Shown in pieces: positions 13,720-19,800 of a stretch of 28,471 bases of DNA. Origin of the DNA: JBKHJZ01 sp046537875 (GTDB lineage: Bacteria > Actinomycetota > Acidimicrobiia > Acidimicrobiales > VFJN01); contig JBKHJZ010000026.1 in NCBI GenBank assembly GCA_046537875.1, positions 1 to 28,471 on the forward strand. The letters run 5' to 3'. The first letter of the stretch is position 1; each line of letters opens with the position of its first letter. The position numbers and the translations under genes are program-made. Under the pieces are notes generated by a model. It searched no databases and was not told where the DNA came from. It saw only the letters and a program-made list of their open reading frames with translations.

Positions 13720-14601
13720 ATGGACGAGGACGCGTGGCTGACCGACCGCTTCGAGGAGCACCGGTCGCACCTGCGTGCGGTCGCCTACCGGATGCTCGGG
13801 TCGCTCACCGAGGCCGATGACGCCCTGCAGGAGGCGTGGCTCCGGGTCAACCGGGCGGGGGCCGACGGGGTGGAGAACCTCGGCGGGTGGTTGACCACGA
13901 TCGTCGCGCGCGTGTGCCTGAACATGCTGAGGTCGCGCACCACCCGGCGCGAGGAGTCCCTCGAGGTGCACATCCCCGATCCGGTCATCCGGCCCGAGAG
14001 CGGGACGGGGCCGGACGACCAGGCGCTGCTGGCCGACTCGGTCGGCCTCGCCCTCCTGGTGGTGCTGGACACGCTCACGCCGGCGGAGCGGCTCGCGTTC
14101 GTGCTCCACGACATGTTCAAGCTGCCCTTCGAGGAGATCGCTCCCGTGGTCGGCCGGTCCCCGGGGGCCGCCAGGCAGCTCGCCAGCAGGGCGCGTCGCC
14201 GCGTCGGCGGCGCCGGGGTCCCCGCTCCCGACGCCGACGTCGCCCGCCAGCGAGAGGTGGCCGACGCCTTCCTGCGGGCGGCGCGGGAGGGGGACTTCGA
14301 CGGGCTCGTCGCGGTGCTCGACCCCGACGTGGTGCTGCGGGCCGACGCCGGCCCCGGCCGCCCGGCCGCCTCGGTGGTGCTCCGGGGCGCGGGCACGGTC
14401 GCCGGCCAGGCGCTCAGGTTCGCCAGCCCGGGTCAGGTGACGCGGCCGGCGCTGGTGAACGGGTCTGCAGGCGCGGTGGTTCTCGTGGCTGGCCGCCCCC
14501 ACTCGGTGATCGGCTTCACCATCAGCGGCGGCAGGATCGTCCGCATCGACATCCTCGCCGATCCCGAGCGCGTCCGCCGGCTCGCCGCCGACGCGCTGTA
14601 A
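13720..14601 (+). CDS. ECF RNA polymerase sigma factor with C-terminal SnoaL-like domain (ECF41/ECF56-like)
   Basis: This 293-residue protein should direct RNA polymerase to a small set of promoters. Region 2 (about 8-75) includes YRMLGSLTEADDALQEAWLR, and region 4 (about 112-168) includes LTPAERLAFVLHDMF and FEEIAPVVGRSPGAARQLAS. The last 115 residues, from ADVARQREVADAFLRAA onward, form a SnoaL/NTF2-like domain that in ECF41 factors controls activity in place of a separate anti-sigma factor. The ECF41 signature WLPEP appears only as HIPDP, and the C-terminal NPDKL as ADPERV, so it is a divergent or sister group. ATG 13720 follows GGAGGAGG at nine bases. It is divergent from the SDR gene. 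No anti-sigma gene is adjacent. Confidence 0.9.
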   Translation: MDEDAWLTDRFEEHRSHLRAVAYRMLGSLTEADDALQEAWLRVNRAGADGVENLGGWLTTIVARVCLNMLRSRTTRREESLEVHIPDPVIRPESGTGPDDQALLADSVGLALLVVLDTLTPAERLAFVLHDMFKLPFEEIAPVVGRSPGAARQLASRARRRVGGAGVPAPDADVARQREVADAFLRAAREGDFDGLVAVLDPDVVLRADAGPGRPAASVVLRGAGTVAGQALRFASPGQVTRPALVNGSAGAVVLVAGRPHSVIGFTISGGRIVRIDILADPERVRRLAADAL

Positions 14602-14658
14602 CGAGTCAGCAGCCAACCCGCACTCGCCTGGCCCGACACGGGTACACGCAACACGCAG

Positions 14659-14691
14659 CGAACGCCAGTTCGTTCATGCTATCTTGGGCCT
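14659..14691 (+). promoter_or_regulatory. Leaderless promoter with operator-like palindrome before the HTH/LAGLIDADG gene
   Basis: TATCTT (14680-14685) stands exactly six bases before ATG 14692, so the A of ATG is the likely first transcribed base. Just upstream, CGAAC-GCCA-GTTCG (14659-14672) is an inverted repeat covering the -35 to -20 zone. It is a candidate site for the HTH domain of the product. The region is locally richer in A/T than its surroundings. Confidence 0.5.
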
Positions 14692-15471
14692 ATGCGGTCA
14701 ACCTCCGATCTCGACGAGGTCTTTCTGCTACGTGCATGTGGTCTGACACAGAGCCAGATCGCCCGACGCACGAACGTCAGCCAGCGCACCGTGAGCCGCT
14801 GGCTGGCCGCCGGCTACGACGCCGTCCTGACGTCACCCATGCGGGCCGTCCGTGCGGCGTCCGAGGGCTGCCCCGATCTCTGTCCCCGCCGCGAGACGGC
14901 GAATCACGGGCACTATGCGTATCTGCTCGGCCAGTACCTCGGGGACGGAACGCTGGTCCGCACACGGGGACGGGTCCATCGGCTCTTCATCACGTGCTGC
15001 GCCGACTATCCGGCGATCATCGCGGAGTGCCGGCGGGCGATCGCGGCCGTCCTGCCCACCAACGCGGTCGGCTCCCGTGCGAAGCCCGGCGCAGTGGACA
15101 TCACCTGCTACTCCACGCACTGGCCGTGCCTGCTTCCCCAGCACGGACCTGGCCGCAAGCACACCCGGCCGATCGTCCTCGAACCGTGGCAGGCGGCCAT
15201 CGTGCTGGGGTCCCATCCGGAGCGGTTCCTGCGGGGTCTCGTCCACAGCGACGGCTGCCGGACGGTCAACCGCGTGCGCGGCGCCAACGGGAACCGCTAC
15301 TCGTACGCGCGCTACATGTTCACGAACCGCTCGGACGACGTCCGGGGCCTGTTCACGGCGGCGTGCGACCGGCTCGGCGTCGAATGGCGGCAGATGAACC
15401 GCTACACCGTGGCCGTGTCGCGCCGGGCCAGCGTCGCCAGGCTCGACTCGTTCGTCGGCCCGAAGCAGTGA
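14692..15471 (+). CDS. Helix-turn-helix protein with LAGLIDADG-type endonuclease fold
   Basis: The 259-residue protein begins with a helix-turn-helix (about 8-40: LTQSQIARRTNVSQRTVSRW). It continues with two LAGLIDADG-like motifs, YLLGQYLGDG at 77-86 and FLRGLVHSDGC at 179-189, each keeping the acidic residue (Asp85, Asp187) that binds metal in homing endonucleases. CPDLC at 60-64 may add a metal site. HGPGRKHTRPIVLEPWQ between the motifs and VGPK at the C-terminus recall a protein type widespread in Streptomyces and relatives, usually annotated only as HTH protein. It is free-standing, not inside an intron or intein. Whether it cuts DNA or is a domesticated regulator is open. It converges on tRNA-Leu(CAA), ending 29 bases from the tRNA 3' end. 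Confidence 0.85.
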   Translation: MRSTSDLDEVFLLRACGLTQSQIARRTNVSQRTVSRWLAAGYDAVLTSPMRAVRAASEGCPDLCPRRETANHGHYAYLLGQYLGDGTLVRTRGRVHRLFITCCADYPAIIAECRRAIAAVLPTNAVGSRAKPGAVDITCYSTHWPCLLPQHGPGRKHTRPIVLEPWQAAIVLGSHPERFLRGLVHSDGCRTVNRVRGANGNRYSYARYMFTNRSDDVRGLFTAACDRLGVEWRQMNRYTVAVSRRASVARLDSFVGPKQ

Positions 15472-15500
15472 GCGCCGACCCCACGACGGCGTCCAGCGTG

Positions 15501-15585
15501 TGCCCGGAGCGGGACTCGAACCCGCACGCCCTCTCGGGCAGAAGCTTTTGAGGCTTCAGTGTCTGCCATGTTCCACCATCCGGGC
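15501..15585 (-). tRNA. tRNA-Leu (anticodon CAA)
   Basis: An 85-base minus-strand gene. The acceptor stem GCCCGGA pairs with TCCGGGC, with discriminator A. The anticodon stem GAAGC/GCTTC encloses the loop CTCAAAA, giving anticodon CAA. A long variable arm (CTGCCCGAGAGGGCG area) marks a class II tRNA, and the T arm GCGGG-TTCGAGT-CCCGC is perfect. The CCA end is not encoded. Upstream, TAAACT is a possible -10 box about eight bases before the mature 5' end. Confidence 0.96.
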
Positions 15586-15648
15586 AGACCCCTCAGTTTA
15601 TCGGCTGACTGTGACAGCGAACGCTTTGGCCAGGGCCGCTCGTCAGTG

Positions 15649-16353
15649 TCACCCCACCAGGCGGGCGCCCTCGTGGTGCAGCAGCCACACCTTGGTCTCG
15701 ATGCCGCCGCCGTAGCCGCCGAGCGCCCCGCCGGTGCGCAACACGCGGTGGCACGGCACCACGATCGGGATCGGGTTGGTCGCCATCGCCGAGCCCACGG
15801 CGCGGCTGGCCTTCGGGTTGCCGGTGCGCTCGGCGAGCTCCCGGTAGCTGACGGTGTAGCCGTAGGGCACCTCGCTCAGCGCCTCCAGCACCCGCAGCCG
15901 GTAGCCCCGCGACAGCCGCCGGTCGAGGGGCACGGCGAACGCCCGGCGCTCGCCGGCGAAGTACTCGTCGAGCTGGCGCCGCACCGGATCGAGCCGGTCG
16001 GGGACGTGCAGCACGCGGGGCGACACGGCGCCGGCCAGCTCGTCGAGAACGGTGTGCTCCCGCCCGAAGCCGATGCGGACCACCCCCCGATCGGTGGCGG
16101 CCAGGGTGAGCGGCCCGACAGGCGTGTCGTGCATCACCCAGGCCACGTCGACCAGGCCGGCCGCTGCGGCCCCGGTGACGGCGGACGCCACCACGGCCTC
16201 CACCTCCGCCGGACCCACCGCCCGGGTGGACCGGCCGGCGCGGAGCAGGGCGACCACCTCGTCGTGGTCCTCCCGCCCGTCGTCGCCCATCTGCTGCCCC
16301 GGGTCGACCCGCTCGTCGGGGCCGGGGCGTCCCGTCACGTCACGCGAGCTCAT
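15649..16353 (-). CDS. ogt: Methylated-DNA--protein-cysteine S-methyltransferase with N-terminal extension
   Basis: This suicide repair protein transfers alkyl groups from O6-alkylguanine in DNA to its own cysteine. The C-terminal domain has the active site IVVPCHRV with Cys201, preceded by the recognition helix segment GNPKASRAVGSAMATNP and the Tyr in EVPYGYTVSYRELA. The protein is 234 residues; typical Ogt proteins are about 160-180. The extra 65-70 N-terminal residues, including EVVALLRAG and a helical PAEVEAVVASAVT segment, precede the standard VAWVMHDTPVGPLTLA start of the family. ATG 16353 overlaps the end of the upstream ECF sigma gene by 14 bases, so the two are translationally coupled. 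The extension occupies the place where an anti-sigma gene would normally be, which invites a regulatory reading; that is inference. Confidence 0.93.
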   Translation of the reverse strand: MSSRDVTGRPGPDERVDPGQQMGDDGREDHDEVVALLRAGRSTRAVGPAEVEAVVASAVTGAAAAGLVDVAWVMHDTPVGPLTLAATDRGVVRIGFGREHTVLDELAGAVSPRVLHVPDRLDPVRRQLDEYFAGERRAFAVPLDRRLSRGYRLRVLEALSEVPYGYTVSYRELAERTGNPKASRAVGSAMATNPIPIVVPCHRVLRTGGALGGYGGGIETKVWLLHHEGARLVG

Positions 16354-16861
16354 GGCTCACCTCCTGGCGGAGTCGCCGGAGACCCGCACGCACGCTCTGG
16401 CGCGCCGCGGCCTCGCTGCAGCCGATCACGGCGGCGATCTCCTCGTAGGGCCGGTCGAGCAGGTAGCGCTGCACGACCGCGGAGCGCTGCTTCCCCGGCA
16501 ACAGCTTGACGGCGGCCCACACCTCGCCGTCCGCCAGCGCGTCGCCCGGGTCCACCGGGCCCGCCGGGCCGGCCATCGACCCGCCGGGGCCGGCCGCCAC
16601 CACCGGCTCGGGCGGGTCGCCCACCGGAACCGCCTGCCGGGTGCGGCGACGGGCGTGGTCGATCACCTTGCGGTGGGCGATCGTGAACAACCAGCCCCGC
16701 AGGTTCTCCGCGTTGCGGAGACGCGGGTAGGCCCGCAGCGCCGACAGGATCGTCTCCTGGAAGCAGTCGGCGCCGTCGTGCCGGCCGACCGACGCCACCA
16801 GGAAGCGGTGCAGGTCGGCGGCGTGGCTGTCGAGCAGCGCCTGGAACGGAGGAAGGGTCAC
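16340..16861 (-). CDS. ECF-type RNA polymerase sigma factor
   Basis: The frame gives 173 residues from GTG 16861 or 199 from GTG 16939; the first is preferred because region 2 then begins at once and the extra residues look like spacer. Region 2 reads DCFQETILSALRAYPRLRNAENLRGWLFTIAHRKVIDHARRR, with the WLFTIAHRKVID core typical of ECF factors. After a Gly/Pro-rich linker, region 4 reads LPGKQRSAVVQRYLLDRPYEEIAAVIGCSEAAARQSVRAGLRRL. No anti-sigma factor is next to it. Instead, the alkyltransferase gene overlaps its end. The gene pair suggests a transcriptional response to DNA alkylation, but promoter sites of this factor are not evident. The peroxiredoxin gene lies upstream on the same strand. 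Confidence 0.9.
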   Translation of the reverse strand: MTLPPFQALLDSHAADLHRFLVASVGRHDGADCFQETILSALRAYPRLRNAENLRGWLFTIAHRKVIDHARRRTRQAVPVGDPPEPVVAAGPGGSMAGPAGPVDPGDALADGEVWAAVKLLPGKQRSAVVQRYLLDRPYEEIAAVIGCSEAAARQSVRAGLRRLRQEVSHELA

Positions 16862-16942
16862 CGCACGTTCAACGCCGGCGCCCCGGCCGGTGTGAGGCGA
16901 CGCGGTCCGGACCGACGACGGCACGCCCGGCCCGGCCACGCA

Positions 16943-17395
16943 TCACCCCGACAGCGCGGCCAGCAGCCTGGTCGGCGTGTCCTTCGGGCTGATCTTGGGC
17001 CAGACATCGGCCAGCGTGCCGTCCTCGGCGACGAGGAACGCCGAGCGGATGATGCCCATGTAGGTCCGCCCGTAGTTCTTCTTCTCGCCCCACGCGCCGT
17101 AGGACTCGGCGACGGCGTGATCCTCGTCGGACAGGAGCGGGAACCCGAGCCCGTACTTGTCGTCGAACTTCTTCTGCCTGGCGGGCGGATCGGGGCTGAT
17201 GCCCACGACCGCCGTGTCGCCGATCTCGCCGAGCACGTCGCGGAGCCCGCAGGCCTGGGTGGTGCACCCCGGCGTGTCGGCCTTCGGGTAGAAGTAGACG
17301 AGCACCGTGCGACCGCGGAACCCGGACAGCGAGACCGGGGTGCCGTCCTGGTCGAGGAGCTCGAAGTCGGGTGCGTCGTCGCCGGGCTTCAGCAT
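16943..17395 (-). CDS. bcp: Peroxiredoxin, Bcp/PrxQ type
   Basis: A thiol peroxidase that reduces hydrogen peroxide and organic hydroperoxides in the cytosol. The 150-residue protein has the AhpC-TSA fold with peroxidatic Cys44 in KADTPGCTTQACGLRD and resolving Cys49 five residues later, the hallmark of PrxQ/Bcp. The Pro in TPGC and the GISPDPPARQKKFDDKYGL segment are also characteristic. ATG 17395 is chosen for family length, and TACGGT ends seven bases upstream. The gene lies upstream of the sigma/ogt pair on the same strand, with about 80 bases to GTG 16861, so they may share a transcript. It is divergent from the cupin gene. M. tuberculosis also has a bcp gene close to trpE. Confidence 0.95.
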   Translation of the reverse strand: MLKPGDDAPDFELLDQDGTPVSLSGFRGRTVLVYFYPKADTPGCTTQACGLRDVLGEIGDTAVVGISPDPPARQKKFDDKYGLGFPLLSDEDHAVAESYGAWGEKKNYGRTYMGIIRSAFLVAEDGTLADVWPKISPKDTPTRLLAALSG

Positions 17396-17402
17396 GCCGT
17401 GC

Positions 17403-17476
17403 ACCGTATCCGGTGCCCGGCCGGCCAACGCTCCCCCGGGCCGGCCCCGGGGGCCCCTCCGCCCCACCGGTACGCT
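17403..17476. promoter_or_regulatory. Divergent -10 elements of bcp and the cupin gene
   Basis: On the minus strand TACGGT (17403-17408) is seven bases before the bcp ATG. On the plus strand TACGCT (17471-17476) is eight bases before ATG 17485. Neither gene has a Shine-Dalgarno sequence, so both are probably leaderless. Confidence 0.42.
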
Positions 17477-17484
17477 CCACCGGC

Positions 17485-17838
17485 ATGATCGGCATGGTGC
17501 GGGGACGGCTCTCCGACGCCGCGTCGGCGCCCGCACGGGGCGAGCGCGTCGAGCGCCTGTGGGCCGGTGACGGCGTGGTCGTCGAGCACCTCCTGAGCGG
17601 CCGGCTCACCGGGCCGGCGGACTACCTCCAGGACCACGACGAGTGGGTGGCGGTGCTGGAGGGCTCGGCCGAGCTCGAAGTCCGAGACGAGCTGCTGGCG
17701 CTCGCCGCCGGCGACTGGGTGCTGCTGCCGCGCGGCACCCCGCACCGCCTGGTGTCCACCGAGCCGGGGACCCGCTGGCTCGCGGTGCACGTCGGGCGCT
17801 CGGGGCCGGGAGCCACCGAGCACGGGGGCGACGCATGA
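17485..17838 (+). CDS. Small cupin-domain protein
   Basis: A 117-residue single-domain cupin. The barrel strands include the first motif around DHDEWVAVLEGSAELEV and the second motif in GDWVLLPRGTPHRLVST. His and Glu residues at these places could bind one divalent metal, though the first motif is shortened to HxxE. Such proteins can be dioxygenases, isomerases or sensors, and the substrate is unknown. ATG 17485 is supported by TACGCT at the leaderless distance; ATG 17494 is an alternative. The stop overlaps the next start as ATGA, so the cupin and the glyoxalase-fold protein are made from one transcript and may act on the same small molecule. Confidence 0.82.
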   Translation: MIGMVRGRLSDAASAPARGERVERLWAGDGVVVEHLLSGRLTGPADYLQDHDEWVAVLEGSAELEVRDELLALAAGDWVLLPRGTPHRLVSTEPGTRWLAVHVGRSGPGATEHGGDA

Positions 17839-18206
17839 GCGGGTCGATGAACCTCAACCACCTGAACCTCCGCGTCCGGGACGCGGGCGCCTGCCGGGAG
17901 TTCTACGAGCGGCACTTCGGCTTCCGCCACGCCTTCGATGCCGAGGGCGGCCACTTCCTCCGCAACGACGCAGGGTTCCTCCTGGCCGTGTGCCCCGCCG
18001 ATGCCCACCGCCCCCTGCCCGAGGGCGTCCACATCGGCTTCGGGGTCGACCGGGCGGACCGGGTGATCGCCCAGCAGCGGTCGCTGGCGGCGGCCGGTGT
18101 CGCGGTCTCCGCGGTCGACGACCACCGGCCCGGCGAGGACTACGTCACCTTCCGGTGCTGGGACCCCGACGGCACCGAGATCGAGGTGTTCTGGGACGGC
18201 GCCTGA
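17835..18206 (+). CDS. VOC-family (glyoxalase/bleomycin-resistance fold) protein
   Basis: The 123-residue protein has the paired beta-alpha-beta-beta-beta modules of the vicinal oxygen chelate superfamily. It opens with LNHLNLRVRDAGACREFYERHFGF, in which the His of LNHLNL is the usual first metal ligand. It ends with VTFRCWDPDGTEIEVFW, in which the Glu of IEVFW is the usual last ligand. HIGFGVD in the middle offers a further His. Members include glyoxalase I, ring-cleaving dioxygenases and antibiotic-binding proteins; the reaction cannot be assigned. It begins in the ATGA overlap with the cupin gene and ends 61 bases before the convergent haemoglobin gene. Confidence 0.88.
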   Translation: MSGSMNLNHLNLRVRDAGACREFYERHFGFRHAFDAEGGHFLRNDAGFLLAVCPADAHRPLPEGVHIGFGVDRADRVIAQQRSLAAAGVAVSAVDDHRPGEDYVTFRCWDPDGTEIEVFWDGA

Positions 18207-18232
18207 CCGCGGGCACCGATGCCAGGTCACGA

Positions 18233-18266
18233 CGGCCGGAGTGGCGGCCGCTCGCCGCCCCGGCCG
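18233..18266. terminator. Strong hairpin between convergent VOC and haemoglobin genes
   Basis: Outer arms CGGCCGG (18233-18239) and CCGGCCG (18260-18266) pair, with an inner stem GGCGG/CCGCC and a seven-base loop; AGT is bulged. Its position between two converging stops suggests a bidirectional terminator, although T-tracts are absent. Confidence 0.5.
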
Positions 18267-18267
18267 A

Positions 18268-18696
18268 TCAGCGGACGTTGACCATCGCGTCGGCGGTCAT
18301 CGAGAGGTGCTCCCGCAGGCGGGCCTCGACGGCCGGGGAGACGTCGCGCTCGGCGACGATGGCATCGAGCGCGGCGCTCATGTGCCGCAGCCAGGCGTCG
18401 CGCTCGGGCTCGCCGATGATGAAGGGCGCGTGACGCATCCGCAGCCGCGGGTGCCCCCGCTCGTCGGAGTAGGTGGTCGGTCCGCCCCAGTACTGCCCGA
18501 GGAACAGCGCCAGGCGTCTGGTCGCCCCGGCGAGGTCGGGCTCCGGGTAGAGGGGTCGGAGCAGCGGGTCGACCGCCACGCCCCGGTAGAAGCGACCGAC
18601 CAGCTCGTCGAAGAACTCCTGGCCCCCCACCGCCTCGTACACGGTGAGCTCGCCCGGCCGGCCGGCACCGGCGCCGGGTCCCTCGGTCGCGGTCAC
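18268..18696 (-). CDS. glbO: Group II truncated haemoglobin (trHbO)
   Basis: A haem protein of the 2/2 globin class; mycobacterial GlbO binds O2 tightly and is linked to peroxide or NO chemistry. The 142-residue protein matches the group II pattern: Tyr B10 (Tyr37 in GRFYRGV), Tyr CD1 (Tyr50 in PLYPEPDLAGA), proximal His (His89 in RLRMRHAPF) and Trp G8 (Trp102 in RDAWLRHM). LGQYWGGPTTYSDERGHPR is nearly identical to the mycobacterial protein. The GTG start at 18696 overlaps the stop of the upstream cysteine-rich gene as GTGA, so the pair is one operon. The N-terminal 17 residues, Gly/Ala-rich, are an extension over mycobacterial GlbO. Confidence 0.94.
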   Translation of the reverse strand: MTATEGPGAGAGRPGELTVYEAVGGQEFFDELVGRFYRGVAVDPLLRPLYPEPDLAGATRRLALFLGQYWGGPTTYSDERGHPRLRMRHAPFIIGEPERDAWLRHMSAALDAIVAERDVSPAVEARLREHLSMTADAMVNVR

Positions 18697-19022
18697 GGCA
18701 CCCCCTCGCCCGCGCGGCGGAAGCCGTGGCCGAAGAACCCGCCCCGGGGACGCGCGTGCGCGTGGAAGTGCGACGGGATCTTGCGCATCTCGCCGTCGAC
18801 GTAGTGCCCGTCGAACACGCTCTCCGCCACCGCGCTCAGCCGCTCCATCATGTGGTCGAGGTCGGTGGCCGGGGGGTCGGCGCCGTGGTTCCGCCACACG
18901 ACCATGGGCGTGGCGCACACCTCGCAGTCGGCGATCCAGCACACGTCGTCCTCGTGGTACCAGGTGGTGATGCGCTCGGCGGCGCAGAGCAGGCAGCCGT
19001 CGTCTCGCTGGCCGGGGTGCAC
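18693..19022 (-). CDS. Cysteine-rich HIT-like protein in operon with haemoglobin
   Basis: A 109-residue protein I can place only loosely. It has CLLC at residues 10-13, Cys28, CEVC at 33-36 and SHFHAHARP near 84-92, an HxHxH pattern like the nucleotide-binding histidine triad of HIT hydrolases. Pro39 and the HGADPPATDLDHMMERL helix also fit a shortened HIT fold. The two CxxC pairs could bind zinc. It may be a nucleotide hydrolase or transferase, or a metal-binding relative that lost activity. The start GTG 19022 lies eight bases after TACGCT. The end overlaps the haemoglobin start by four bases (GTGA), implying joint expression and possibly a joint role. Confidence 0.75.
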   Translation of the reverse strand: MHPGQRDDGCLLCAAERITTWYHEDDVCWIADCEVCATPMVVWRNHGADPPATDLDHMMERLSAVAESVFDGHYVDGEMRKIPSHFHAHARPRGGFFGHGFRRAGEGVP

Positions 19023-19030
19023 GCCGAGCG

Positions 19031-19062
19031 AGCGTAGCGTTCGCTCCCGCCGGCGCTACGGT
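19031..19062. promoter_or_regulatory. Divergent -10 elements of the haemoglobin operon and the DLH gene
   Basis: TACGCT on the minus strand (19031-19036) and TACGGT on the plus strand (19057-19062) each stand eight bases before the respective start codons. The 48-base gap leaves little room for other control sites, so the two promoters must influence each other. Confidence 0.45.
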
Positions 19063-19070
19063 CGGCGGGG

Positions 19071-19751
19071 ATGTCGTCCCGGAGAGCAGGCACCGGCTAC
19101 GTGATCGTGCCCGACAGCGGCTCGGGACCCGGGGTGCTGGTGCTCCACGCCTGGTGGGGGCTCACCCCCTTCTTCAAGCAGGTGTGTGATCGGCTGGCCG
19201 ACGCGGGCTTCGTGGCGCTCGCCCCCGATCTCTTCGCCGGTCGCACCACCGACGACCCCGACGAGGCGCGGGCCATGCTGGCGGGTGCCGACATGGACGC
19301 CATGGCCCACCTGGTGCGCTCCAGCCTGTTCACGTTGCGATCGATGCCGGCGACCCCCGAGCGACCCGTGGGGGTGCTCGGCTTCTCGATGGGCGCCTCC
19401 TGGGCGCTCTGGCTGTCCAGCCGGCTCCACGACCTGGTGGGGGCCACCGTGGTGTTCTACGGGTCGCAGAACATCGACATGGCGCCGGCCACGTCGCCGT
19501 TCCTCGGCCACTTCGCCGAGCGCGACTCGCTGGTGGACACCGACGAGCTCACCCTGCTCGAGGCCGATCTGCGGCTGCTCGAGAAGGACGTCACCTTCCA
19601 CACATACCCGGGGACCGGCCACTGGTTCTTCGAAGCCGACCGTCCGGCCTACGACGAGGGCGCGGCGGCGCTGGCGTGGCGGCGCACCGTCGGGTTCCTC
19701 CACGAGCACCTCGACGGGACGGGCGACGCCGAGCCCCCGCCGTGCACGTGA
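19071..19751 (+). CDS. Dienelactone-hydrolase-family alpha/beta hydrolase
   Basis: A 226-residue cytosolic alpha/beta hydrolase. The oxyanion region is GVLVLHAWWGLTPFFKQVCDRLADAGF, the nucleophile elbow is GFSMGAS with Ser106, and the rest of the triad is probably Asp152 in AERDSLV and His184 in GTGHWFFE. Classical dienelactone hydrolases use Cys at the elbow and a Glu in the first loop; here these are Ser and Ala/Trp, so the enzyme is more likely a serine esterase than a true dienelactone hydrolase. ATG 19071 follows TACGGT by eight bases. It is divergent from the haemoglobin operon and convergent with trpA. Confidence 0.88.
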   Translation: MSSRRAGTGYVIVPDSGSGPGVLVLHAWWGLTPFFKQVCDRLADAGFVALAPDLFAGRTTDDPDEARAMLAGADMDAMAHLVRSSLFTLRSMPATPERPVGVLGFSMGASWALWLSSRLHDLVGATVVFYGSQNIDMAPATSPFLGHFAERDSLVDTDELTLLEADLRLLEKDVTFHTYPGTGHWFFEADRPAYDEGAAALAWRRTVGFLHEHLDGTGDAEPPPCT

Positions 19752-19764
19752 CCCCCGGGACGCG

Positions 19765-19779
19765 CGCCCTCGGAGGGCG
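19765..19779. terminator. Hairpin between convergent DLH gene and trpA
   Basis: CGCCC-TCGGA-GGGCG forms a five- to six-base GC stem between the two stop codons. No T-tract follows on either strand; it may act as a weak bidirectional terminator. Confidence 0.4.
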
Positions 19780-19800
19780 TGGCGGAGCGCCGGCGTGTCG

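Noticed and set aside
14692..15585. A group I intron or intein carrying the LAGLIDADG-type gene
   Set aside because: The gene has its own promoter and start, the tRNA is uninterrupted, and no flanking split coding sequence is seen.
15586..15648. A second RNA gene upstream of tRNA-Leu
   Set aside because: The segment has only a weak TAAACT promoter-like hexamer and no cloverleaf or conserved RNA fold that I can draw.
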